Below are positions 42,045-49,851 of a stretch of DNA of 64,000 nucleotides, piece by piece; the stretch's first letter is position 1; each line of letters begins with the position of its first letter. The notes beneath the pieces were generated by a model. The model saw only the letters and a program-made list of their open reading frames with translations. It made no database searches and had not been told where the DNA came from. The translations under genes were made by a program, and so were the position numbers. Origin of the DNA: Peristeroidobacter soli. Lineage in GTDB: Bacteria > Pseudomonadota > Gammaproteobacteria > Steroidobacterales > Steroidobacteraceae. The DNA lies in contig NZ_RYEV01000004.1 of the NCBI RefSeq assembly GCF_004138485.1, forward strand, positions 866,803 through 930,802, given 5' to 3'.

Positions 42045-45000
42045 TCAAAAATTCTTCTTGACGCTGAGCCAGTAACGCGCCAGACGCGCGTCGCCAAAGG
42101 TGCTGTAGTAGCCGACGGTGAACAGATTGGCGTCGAACGGCGGTTCCTGGTCGAACAGATTCTTCACGCCCAGCGTGATCTGGGTGCCGTCGAGCAGCGA
42201 CGATCGAGCGGCGAAGCGATAGGCGGCGAACACATCGTGATACATCTGGCTCGACACGCGCCCGCCCCGTCCCTGCCGCTGATTGACCGCAGCAGTGGTG
42301 CCAGCCGTGTATGAATCGAAGTAACGAGCGGTCCACCCGGCGGACCAGTTGCCCAGGCTCCAGTTGACGCCGCCATTGGCCTTCAACTTGGGTGGATTCG
42401 AGCTGGTGACGCCGACATAGTCGAGCATCGCGCCCTGCGGCGTGAACTGCTGCAGAAAGTGGGTCTGCCGCGTGGCCAGGATGAAAGGCGCGAAGCGGCC
42501 GAACGCGCTGTCGAACTCATAGTCGATCTGCAAGTCGTACGCTTCCACTTCGGCCTTCGCGACGTTGAGCAACGTCGCATCGATGGCGGTGATCGGCCCG
42601 GCCCAGCCCGCCGGATCGTCGGGCAGATTCGGGCCACGCGTCACCCGCTCCGGAAAGAAGTTGAGAATCGTGTCGGTCGACGGCGCGGAGATGTTGTTGG
42701 TCTTGCGAATCTTGGTGTAGTCGAGCGACAGGCGCAGGCCGGGCACGAAGGCCGGCGTGAAAATCGCACCCAATGACCAGCTCTCGGAATCTTCCGGCTT
42801 CAGGTCGGGATTGCCGCCCGACGTATAAATAAGTGTGCCCGCGACGGTATTCCCCCGCAGCGGATCGACACCGCCGGAACTCACGATCGGCGCCGAGGGA
42901 ACCACCTGCCCCACGCCTGGTGGCAAGAACCCCGTGCCGTAGCTCATGCGCAGCGTGAGATCGTGAAGTGGCTGATACAACAGCGCGATCGTGGGATCGG
43001 TCGATGCCACGTCGTTGGTATGGCGCACGATCGGTGCGGTAGGCATGCCGTCGGCGCCCAACGCGACTCGCGCCGTCGAACCGCGAATCGTGTAATCGTC
43101 ACGGCGCACCGCCAGCTGCAACTCCAGCGCTTCGATGCCGGTCATTCGATTGCGCGACGAGACCCAAGGCAGACGCAACTCGGCATACGCACTACGCACC
43201 GACTGCGAGCGGCTTGGATACAAAAATGCAGTGAACGTACCGCCCACTCCGGCAGCATTGAGACCGTTTCCCAGCAGTTCCTCTCGATACTCGCCGAGTA
43301 CCGTCAGCTGCATGTTGCCGCCGGGCAGCTCCCACAACGGCCCCGCGAAACGCAGACTGGTGTCACGCAAAGTCACATCGTAATGCCCCGTGCCCGGCGG
43401 CCCGTCGTACAAGTACGAGGCGACGTTGATGCCGGCATCGCGAAACACGTCGATGGTGCCGGCATTCACTGCCGCCGCGAGCGTCGTGGGCAGCCCGGCA
43501 AAGACATTCAGAAAGTCGAGCTCGGAGCGGGCCCAGGTGTAATCGAGCCCGGCCACCCAGTTGCGCGGCAGTTTATAAATCAAGCCGCCGGACAGACCGC
43601 GCGTCTCGGTTTCGGATCTCAAGGTGAGCAACTTCGACGTGAGCGGCACCTGCACCAGGATGTCTTGTTGAAACGGATTCGCAGGCGCGGCCGCCGGCAG
43701 CCTGAAACTGGTCAGCGTCTGGCCGACCGTGGCATCCATCAGGAATGTCGCGACACTCTGCGAAGCACTCGCCTGAGCGAACAAGCTCAGGTGGTCGGTC
43801 ACTTCCTGCCGCACCGTCAACGACAGCGATTTGAGCTGCGGGTCCTGTCCCATGCGAGTCTCGTTGCCGCCGATCGTATGCACGGTGTCAGGCGGCGCGA
43901 TGTTATAGCTACCGGCCTGTGCGGCGAGCGCCGCGCCACCGTCGGAAGCAACTCCTGCATAGCCGACGGGAACATGGGTGATCGACGAGTTGAGCGGGGT
44001 GCCGTTGTCGAGCACCAGACTGGAGCCATTGGCGCTGCGAATGTTCGTGGTCGAACCGAGCACCGGCACACCGCTCGCGTCCAGCGCGCCGTAGTTATTG
44101 TTTGTGTTGGCGAGAATGGCCGCGCGGCCGCGTTCCCAATAACGATACTCGCCGTAGCGCGGCTGCTCGCCTTCCATGTAGCTGCCCGCGATCAGCACGT
44201 TGGTCTTGCCATTCATCAAGTTGAAGCCAGCGGCGGCATCCACTCGTTGATTGGGTGCGTCGGCGGAAAAGCTGTCTTCGTACTTCACGCCGATCTCGGC
44301 GCCTTGGTAATCACGACGCATGATCACGTTGATGACACCGCCGGTCGCGCTGCCGCCGTAGATGCCGGACGCCGTCGTGGGCAGCACTTCGATACGCTCG
44401 ATGGCCGCGAGCGGAATGCCGTTGAGATCGGATTGCGCCGAGTCGCCAAAGTTGGGAAAGCCCGGCTGACGGCGGCCATCGACCAGAATCAGCGTCTGCG
44501 AAGCGCCCAGGCCACGCAGGTTGATCTGCGAATTGTTGGCGAAGGAGCCCAGCGCCGACTGACTGAGGGTCGCGGCCTGCGAGTTCATGGTCAGGCGCGA
44601 TTTGAGAAAGTCCTCGACGCTGCCCGCGCCCGAATGCTCGATCTGACTCTGATCGAAAATCGTATAGGGCTGCGGATCGTCGCGGCTGCGCCGGATGTCC
44701 ATGTTCAGCACGCGCGAGCCGGTGACGAGCACTTCGGGAATGCCTCTCACGTCCGCGCCGGTGCGCTCTGCAAACACCATCACGGTGCGCTCGTCGATGA
44801 AGCGCAGCTTCAATCCGGTGCCCGTCAGCAGGCGCTCGAACGCTGCCTGCGTGGTGAATTCGCCCTTGATCGCCGGAGCGTTGAGTCCCTCGACCAGCGG
44901 CGGATCGAACAGAACATTGATGCTCGCCTGGCTGCCTACGCTACGAAGCGAGACGGCGAGCGATTGTGACGGCAGATCGAATTGTGTCGTCGCCTGAGCT

Positions 45001-45071
45001 TCCGCGGCGGACGCATTCAAACAAATGACTTGCGCCGCGAGCGCGGCGCCCCACCAGAATCGTTGTTGCAT
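42045..45071 (-). CDS. TonB-dependent transducer-receptor with STN domain (module IV)
   Basis: A 1008-residue receptor, the largest of the five. Signal peptide ends near NASAAEA. STN is at about 28-105 (FDLPSQSLAVSLRSVGSQ, KGEFTTQAAFERLLTGTGL). The TonB box reads IPEVLVTGSRVLN. The plug includes INLRGLGASQTLILVDGRR and IEVLPTTASGIYGGSATGG, and the barrel ends ARYWLSVKKNF. Plug wording differs from the other modules (VDGRR rather than LNGRR), so this receptor is from another branch and not a recent copy of II or III. ATG at 45071 with no strong Shine-Dalgarno. It lies 70 bp after FecR. Ligand unknown; the M13 neighbour suggests oligopeptides. Confidence 0.9.
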   Translation of the reverse strand: MQQRFWWGAALAAQVICLNASAAEAQATTQFDLPSQSLAVSLRSVGSQASINVLFDPPLVEGLNAPAIKGEFTTQAAFERLLTGTGLKLRFIDERTVMVFAERTGADVRGIPEVLVTGSRVLNMDIRRSRDDPQPYTIFDQSQIEHSGAGSVEDFLKSRLTMNSQAATLSQSALGSFANNSQINLRGLGASQTLILVDGRRQPGFPNFGDSAQSDLNGIPLAAIERIEVLPTTASGIYGGSATGGVINVIMRRDYQGAEIGVKYEDSFSADAPNQRVDAAAGFNLMNGKTNVLIAGSYMEGEQPRYGEYRYWERGRAAILANTNNNYGALDASGVPVLGSTTNIRSANGSSLVLDNGTPLNSSITHVPVGYAGVASDGGAALAAQAGSYNIAPPDTVHTIGGNETRMGQDPQLKSLSLTVRQEVTDHLSLFAQASASQSVATFLMDATVGQTLTSFRLPAAAPANPFQQDILVQVPLTSKLLTLRSETETRGLSGGLIYKLPRNWVAGLDYTWARSELDFLNVFAGLPTTLAAAVNAGTIDVFRDAGINVASYLYDGPPGTGHYDVTLRDTSLRFAGPLWELPGGNMQLTVLGEYREELLGNGLNAAGVGGTFTAFLYPSRSQSVRSAYAELRLPWVSSRNRMTGIEALELQLAVRRDDYTIRGSTARVALGADGMPTAPIVRHTNDVASTDPTIALLYQPLHDLTLRMSYGTGFLPPGVGQVVPSAPIVSSGGVDPLRGNTVAGTLIYTSGGNPDLKPEDSESWSLGAIFTPAFVPGLRLSLDYTKIRKTNNISAPSTDTILNFFPERVTRGPNLPDDPAGWAGPITAIDATLLNVAKAEVEAYDLQIDYEFDSAFGRFAPFILATRQTHFLQQFTPQGAMLDYVGVTSSNPPKLKANGGVNWSLGNWSAGWTARYFDSYTAGTTAAVNQRQGRGGRVSSQMYHDVFAAYRFAARSSLLDGTQITLGVKNLFDQEPPFDANLFTVGYYSTFGDARLARYWLSVKKNF

Positions 45072-45141
45072 CTTGATTTCGCCAGTGATCCTACGCGCCC
45101 CATACGCGAGGTTCTTGGCTTTTTAGACGCGACGATTCCAC

Positions 45142-46128
45142 TCAATCCTCATCAGAAACTTTCGCGGCCGCTGCGATCACGATACGACGCGACTCATTGA
45201 TCACGTGCAACCGGTACACCTCACCGACCGCGCGCGCGAAGCTTGCCGAATCTCCGGCACGGAAGATGCCGCTGATCGGGATGCCCGCGACCCTCTCATC
45301 GTCGATGACCAGCTCGATCGCACTGTATCGATTCATCTCCGCCACCGCATCGCCGAGCCGGGTCTTGTCCAGAATCACTTCGCCCCGTCGCCACGCGGTC
45401 ACCGCTTCGATCGGCGGCTGATCGAGCCGCGGCGTTTCCGCCTTCGCGACTCTGAGGCGTTGACCTGGCATCAACACCGTCTTCTCCCTGGGGCCGGCGG
45501 TCTCAACGGCCGGCGTCACCGCGACCTTGCCTTCGATCAAGGTCACCGTCACCTGTTGCTCCTGGCGCCGAACGACAAAGGAGGTGCCCAGTGCGACCAC
45601 CTGCTGATCGCCCGCCGTCACGATGAAGGGCCGCTCCGGATTCCTGGCGACATCGAACAGCGCCTCGCCGCTGTCCAGCCGGACGCGGCGCTCGGTGACA
45701 CTCTCATCCACGCGCAGTCGCGTACTCGTGTTCAACAGGATTCTGGAACCATCCTCCAGGGTCAGCAGTCGCTGCTCGCCCACGCTGGTCGTGACCGCCG
45801 GGCTCCACAGGTAGGCGAACACGCCAGCGATCAACATCACCATCGCAGCTGCCGCAGCCACGCCTGACCAGACGAATCGGCGTCGCGGTCGCGCGTCGAA
45901 ACGATCCACTCGCCGTGGCGAAGCGGCCGCAAAGACACTGCCACCAATGTCCCAAGCCTCGGTGGCCAACTCGAAAGCACGCGCATTGACGGGATCGGCC
46001 GCCAGCCAGCGCCGCAAGCCCGCCTGCAACTCTTGTGACTGACTCGCGCCGTGCAGCCTCGCCACCCACGCCGCAGCCTCCGCTCGCACGGCAGCCGGCA
46101 TTGGCGCTTGCGATGATTCCGTGTTCAT
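45142..46128 (-). CDS. FecR-family anti-sigma regulator (module IV)
   Basis: A 328-residue FecR protein: DUF4880 at about 12-60 (EAAAWVARLHGASQSQELQ, NARAFELATEAWDIGG), membrane helix at about 86-108 (WSGVAAAAAMVMLIAGVFAY), FecR domain (TSVGEQRLLTLEDGSRILL, FIVTAGDQQVVALGTSFVV), and a short C-terminal segment (AVAEMNRYSAIELVIDDERV). Its start overlaps the sigma stop by four bases (ATGA), the tightest coupling in the four modules. It should restrain the module IV sigma factor until the receptor is occupied. The FecR domain wording (VGEQR) is nearer to module I than to II and III. Confidence 0.9.
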   Translation of the reverse strand: MNTESSQAPMPAAVRAEAAAWVARLHGASQSQELQAGLRRWLAADPVNARAFELATEAWDIGGSVFAAASPRRVDRFDARPRRRFVWSGVAAAAAMVMLIAGVFAYLWSPAVTTSVGEQRLLTLEDGSRILLNTSTRLRVDESVTERRVRLDSGEALFDVARNPERPFIVTAGDQQVVALGTSFVVRRQEQQVTVTLIEGKVAVTPAVETAGPREKTVLMPGQRLRVAKAETPRLDQPPIEAVTAWRRGEVILDKTRLGDAVAEMNRYSAIELVIDDERVAGIPISGIFRAGDSASFARAVGEVYRLHVINESRRIVIAAAAKVSDED

Positions 46129-46619
46129 AACCGTTCCATTGCATCCATGATCGAAAGCACCGCTCTGGCGATGTGTTTTTCCACCGCGCTCACACTGATC
46201 TCGAAGTGCGCGGCGATGTAAGCGCAGCTGTAACCCTCGACCCGGTGCATGTAGAAGATCTCGCGCGTTCTCGGGCCCAGCTCATCCAACACCGTCGATA
46301 CCTTTGCCAGGCGCTGCGCGGCCGCCAGCTCCTGCTCCGGCGAAGGGCGCAGATCGACCAGCACCAGATTGTCGATCGACTCGTCCGCGTACAGCTCGCG
46401 GTGCTCCTTGCGATGCAGGTCGATCGACAGATTGAGCACGGTGCGACTGAGGAAAGCGCTGCGCTTCTGCACCTCCTCGTTCTGGCAATACACGTGCAGC
46501 CGGAGGAACGCCTCTTGAATCAGATCGTCGGCATCGTCACGGTTGCGCCCCTGCCGCCGCAGGAGACTGCGCAGCTGACGGATGCATTGCTTGAAGCCTT
46601 CCATGCCGCCAAGATGCAT
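46125..46619 (-). CDS. FecI-type ECF sigma factor (module IV)
   Basis: A 164-residue ECF sigma factor: region 2 at about 10-75 (LRSLLRRQGRNRDDADDLIQ, FLRLHVYCQNEEVQKRSAFL) and region 4 at about 105-160 (LGPRTREIFYMHRVEGYS, then YIAAHFEISVSAVEKHIARA). The start is uncertain: ATG at 46619 is used here, while an in-frame GTG at 46643 and an ATG at 46604 are alternatives, none with a good Shine-Dalgarno. The gene overlaps FecR by four bases. The region upstream (46690-46725) is rich in GGCC-type inverted repeats, and the divergent small gene starts at 46791. Confidence 0.87.
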   Translation of the reverse strand: MHLGGMEGFKQCIRQLRSLLRRQGRNRDDADDLIQEAFLRLHVYCQNEEVQKRSAFLSRTVLNLSIDLHRKEHRELYADESIDNLVLVDLRPSPEQELAAAQRLAKVSTVLDELGPRTREIFYMHRVEGYSCAYIAAHFEISVSAVEKHIARAVLSIMDAMERL

Positions 46620-46790
46620 GGAAATCGCCGGTTTTACCAGCACTTACGAGTTGCTGAGGATTTGCGCCCGCGGCCCGTCTAACCCATCCGGCCTAAGTCC
46701 TTGGGCCTGGGCCGAAGGGCCCTACAAACAAATGCGACGAGGTTGGCGCCTACAATAAAGAAACATTCAGTCTACAAAACGGATCATTTC

Positions 46791-47072
46791 ATGACTGCCC
46801 GGCACGCGCGCTCACGAACCTTTGTTTCTTCATCGATCCTGCTGTCGCTGACGCTGTGCCCGCTCAACACCGGTGAGACGGTCGGCGTATGCATGGCGAC
46901 CGCGACGGGCGAAGCGCCCATTGGCGCGGTCTTCACACCGACCAATGCTTATCTCACCACGAACGATGTATACATCCGACGCTGTCCGATCCGTGCGGAT
47001 GGCACGCTGGACCCGTGTATCGACACGACGGATCCGCATTTCAATTCGACGTACGGCATCACTCTGCAGTGA
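46791..47072 (+). CDS. Small exported protein of unknown function
   Basis: 93 residues starting MTARHARSRTF, followed by a hydrophobic stretch (VSSSILLSLTLCPL) that looks like a signal peptide, then a short mature part containing two Cys (IRRCPI and DPCIDT) that could pair. No family was recognised. An AT-rich stretch (46755-46790) precedes the ATG and could hold its promoter; an in-frame ATG at 46701 is possible but would remove the signal peptide from the N-terminus. It lies between the divergent module IV sigma gene and a converging response-regulator gene (10 bp between stops). Gene-likeness rests on signal peptide and position, so it is moderate. Confidence 0.5.
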   Translation: MTARHARSRTFVSSSILLSLTLCPLNTGETVGVCMATATGEAPIGAVFTPTNAYLTTNDVYIRRCPIRADGTLDPCIDTTDPHFNSTYGITLQ

Positions 47073-47081
47073 CGCGCCATC

Positions 47082-47894
47082 CTAGCGGCTCGGAATCTCC
47101 ACGCTGGCGTGGCGCGAGCCCGCATCGCTCATCCAGCCGCGCAGCAGCTCGGCCCGATTCGAGCTCCACTGCTGTGCCGGCGCGCCGCCGACACGCTGGC
47201 GCAGGTGAGCGACCAGCCGGTTGCGCGTCGGCATCTGCATCATTCGCAACAGGCCGGAGACATAGTTCTTCACCGTACCCACGCTCAATTGCAGCCGGAT
47301 CGCGATTTCCTTGTTGGAGGCGCCGCCCGCGAGTAGATCGAGAATTGCCTGCTGACGCCCGGTGAGCTCGCCCGGCGAACGCTTCGCGGTCGATTCCGGC
47401 TCGCCGGCGGCCGCGCGCCCGTTCAGCAGCGTTGCGAATTGCGGCGGCAGATAGACGCCACCCGCTATCATCAACTCGATGGCGATCGCGACGATCGATA
47501 GGGGTGTCCGGCGTGGAATCACCCCGGCCGCGCCTCGCTCGAGCGCATCACACAGCAATCGCGGAGAGTTGCCCACCGACAGCAGGCCCAGCGGCACTTC
47601 GGGAAAGCGCTGGCGCAGACAGTCGATGTTCTCACACGGCCCGCCGTTGACACTGCCACTGAGGCGCACGTCGATCAGGATCAGGCCCATCCTGGCATCA
47701 GTCACCGTGAGCGCCGCTTCGACGCTTTCGATCGTCACGAACTCGAAACGCGAGCCGACGTTTTCCCGCAGCCCGACCGTCAAACCGACCTTGATCAGTT
47801 CGTCGTCCTCGACCAGCAGAATCCGTTCCGATCCTGTCGATTCCGTTGGCGGATCCCGAGCGACCGTCGAGGAGTTGTCCGTACCATCCATCAT
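47082..47894 (-). CDS. LuxR-type response regulator
   Basis: A 270-residue NarL/LuxR-type regulator. The receiver domain is at about 25-150 (ERILLVEDDELIKVGLTV, with phospho-acceptor Asp in LILIDVRL), and the GerE/LuxR helix-turn-helix at about 190-245 (LTGRQQAILDLLAGGASNKE, IRLQLSVGTVKNYVSG). The lysine usually conserved near the end of the receiver is replaced by Arg (AAGVIPRRTPLS), which may alter phosphorylation response. The ATG at 47894 (second ATG at 47891) follows GAGG and gives the same 24-residue lead as the paralogue at 48118-48846; the frame is open further upstream. No histidine kinase lies nearby. Paralogous to the next regulator in domain order and HTH wording. Confidence 0.85.
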   Translation of the reverse strand: MMDGTDNSSTVARDPPTESTGSERILLVEDDELIKVGLTVGLRENVGSRFEFVTIESVEAALTVTDARMGLILIDVRLSGSVNGGPCENIDCLRQRFPEVPLGLLSVGNSPRLLCDALERGAAGVIPRRTPLSIVAIAIELMIAGGVYLPPQFATLLNGRAAAGEPESTAKRSPGELTGRQQAILDLLAGGASNKEIAIRLQLSVGTVKNYVSGLLRMMQMPTRNRLVAHLRQRVGGAPAQQWSSNRAELLRGWMSDAGSRHASVEIPSR

Positions 47895-48117
47895 TGCCTC
47901 GCGTCTGGAACGAATCAGTTTGCCCGGCGCAGTTAAGTACATTACGGCAACAACGTGCGTCCGAATTTTCCGCATCGCCCAAACGCTAATTCCCGCGGAG
48001 CGCACTGCAGTACGTAGCAAACATACAAATGTTACTTCTGGCACGTGACGAATGACGCAGGGCTGACGGGCTGCGGCAGACCGGTCATCAATGAATGAGC
48101 CTGAGATCTGCGCGAAT

Positions 48118-48846
48118 CTAATGACTCTCGCGCGATATTTTGGGGTCACGCCGCTGCAAGGCTTGCAATCTTCCGCGCGTGGTCGCGTGTGCAAGCTTTA
48201 GCAATCCAGAAACATAATTCTTCACCGTCCCCACGCGCAGGCCCAGGCGCACGGCGATGTCCTTGTTGGACGCGCCCATCAACAATTGTTCCAACACCGC
48301 GCGTTGCCGGACAGTGAGCTCCGTATCCGCAAGCGCTGCCAAGGGAGTTCCGCTCGAATACGGGCTACCGGCGGCACCGCCCAGCGTGGCAATCAGGCTC
48401 GGAGGCAGGTACAGACCGCCATGACGCATCAGGTCGATAGCGGCCAGCAACAGCTTGGGCGACGTGCGTTTGCTGATGAATCCGGCGGCGCCCGCGGCGA
48501 TGGCTTGCAGTACTGCGCTATCCGATTCGTCGGCTGAGAAGATACCGACCGGCACGTCCGGCGCTTCGCGTTTCAACGATTCCAGCGCATCCTGGCAAGC
48601 CTCGGGGCCGCCACCCGCCGCCGCCAGCTGCGCATCCAATAACACCAGTTCGACCCGCCGATCGAGCATGCCGAGCGCCTCCCGCAACGAGCGCGCGAAC
48701 GACAGCTCATACGTGGCCATCCTCGCGCTGGTGCTCACCGCCCAGCGCAAGCCGGCGACGATGGTTTCGTGATCTTCGATCACCAGGACCTGGCCGTACT
48801 CGCCAGGGCCCGTCGAATCCTCCTCTGGGTCGCTCAGTTCACGCAT
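48118..48846 (-). CDS. LuxR-type response regulator (paralogue)
   Basis: A 242-residue regulator: receiver at about 18-140 (QVLVIEDHETIVAGLRWA; acceptor Asp in LVLLDAQL; Lys in AAGFISKRTSP) and LuxR-type helix-turn-helix at about 170-225 (LTVRQRAVLEQLLMGASNKD, VRLGLRVGTVKNYVSG). The motifs GLYLPP and ASNKxIAxRLxLxVGTVKNYVSGLL are shared with the regulator at 47082-47894, so the two are duplicates. The ATG at 48844-48846 is chosen by alignment to that paralogue; the frame is open to 49002. It is divergent from the chaperone and autotransporter genes, with a cluster of ATGAC/GTCAT half-sites between. It may control them. Confidence 0.85.
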   Translation of the reverse strand: MRELSDPEEDSTGPGEYGQVLVIEDHETIVAGLRWAVSTSARMATYELSFARSLREALGMLDRRVELVLLDAQLAAAGGGPEACQDALESLKREAPDVPVGIFSADESDSAVLQAIAAGAAGFISKRTSPKLLLAAIDLMRHGGLYLPPSLIATLGGAAGSPYSSGTPLAALADTELTVRQRAVLEQLLMGASNKDIAVRLGLRVGTVKNYVSGLLKLAHATTRGRLQALQRRDPKISRESH

Positions 48847-48974
48847 GTTGGCGCAGAAGAAACCATGCCGCGCGATCGAGTCATAGATCTCTCTTGGCAC
48901 TTCTCTTTCGATGGCCTCATGCCCGAAGGCACGGGATCTACCTAGGTTGCGGTGAGTTTCCTGGGCATCGCACC

Positions 48975-49015
48975 GCATGACCAAAGTCATGCGCGATGAC
49001 ACGCCGCCGTCATGC
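48975..49015. promoter_or_regulatory. Cluster of four ATGAC/GTCAT half-sites
   Basis: GCATGAC (48975-48981) and GTCATGC (48986-48992) form a perfect 7-bp dyad around CAAA. GATGAC (95-100 of the same line, 48995-49000) and GTCATGC (49009-49015) form a second, wider dyad. All four half-sites lie in 41 bp between the divergent regulator (start 48846) and the chaperone gene (start 49108). LuxR/NarL-type regulators often bind paired sites like these. Confidence 0.5.
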
Positions 49016-49107
49016 CCGCAGGCCCAAAGACATCTGTTCCGAGGTTGCCTTGCGCCCTAGGGTGCCAAACGAATGTTTGCTATCGCCGAATGCGCAAAGG
49101 AGCCGTG

Positions 49108-49734
49108 ATGTATAAGTCCCTGTGTCATTTCCCGTACGTGCTCACCCTCAGTCTGGTCTCGACCGCGGTGCTGGCAGCCGATCCCGCTCCAGCAATCTCC
49201 GCCACCGCCACGCCCGAAGGACTCGGCGGCCCGGCCATTCCAGGGGCCTGCCTGCTGTCGCGCGAAGCGGTACTCACCAACGCGAAAGTCGGCCAGGCGG
49301 CCACCGCCCGCTTGCAGGAGCTCACCAATCAAGCTCAGGAACAAGTCAACGCCGAGCGCCAGCCCATCGACAAGGAGATCGAAGCGCTGAAAGTGCAAGC
49401 GAAGAAACTGAGCGCCGACGAGGCCCGCAACCGCGAGCAGTCGCTGGCCGCGAAGCTCGAACCGATTCGCGTGCGCGCCGATCAGCTGTCCCGTGAGATC
49501 GAAGCCACGCGCGTCAAGGTCGTGGAACGCATCAGCATGGAAGCGCAACCCATCATCGCCACTGTCTACAAGGAAAAAGGCTGCGGTCTGCTGATCGATC
49601 GCAATATCGTGCTCGGGGGCAATTTCTCCAACGATCTCACCGCGGCCATCGTCAGCAAGCTGGATCAGAAGATCACCACCATCAGTTTCGATCGCGAAGT
49701 GCTGCCGGCGAAGACCGCCAGCGCCACGCCCTGA
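49108..49734 (+). CDS. OmpH/Skp-family periplasmic chaperone-like protein
   Basis: 208 residues with a signal peptide (VLTLSLVSTAVLA). The mature part has a short beta segment (GACLLSREAVLTNAKVGQAA), a long charged coiled-coil region at about 80-160 (LQELTNQAQEQVNAERQPID, LSREIEATRVKVVERIS) and a closing beta segment (KEKGCGLLIDRNIVL), the Skp/OmpH plan of a small trimer core with helical arms. Two cysteines sit in the two beta segments. Skp-type proteins hold unfolded outer-membrane proteins and autotransporters in the periplasm. ATG at 49108 has AGGAG six bases upstream. The next gene, 117 bp further on in the same direction, encodes a giant autotransporter, so a dedicated chaperone role is plausible but inferred. 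Confidence 0.82.
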   Translation: MYKSLCHFPYVLTLSLVSTAVLAADPAPAISATATPEGLGGPAIPGACLLSREAVLTNAKVGQAATARLQELTNQAQEQVNAERQPIDKEIEALKVQAKKLSADEARNREQSLAAKLEPIRVRADQLSREIEATRVKVVERISMEAQPIIATVYKEKGCGLLIDRNIVLGGNFSNDLTAAIVSKLDQKITTISFDREVLPAKTASATP

Positions 49735-49851
49735 CCAAGGTCATCGTGCAACTGCGAATGTGCCCCATGTCACTCTCCATCCGGCATCTGTTGCTGTCTA
49801 TCAAAACAGCTTTAGCTGCCGTCGAGGACGGAGGATGGAGGTCGAGGAGCG

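Noticed and set aside
42963-44969. 668-codon open frame on the plus strand
   Set aside because: Antisense to the module IV receptor; no signal peptide or domain and atypical residue use.
49780-49815. GCTGT/ACAGC stem ahead of the autotransporter gene
   Set aside because: Only 5 bp and no convincing T-run; too weak to call an attenuator.
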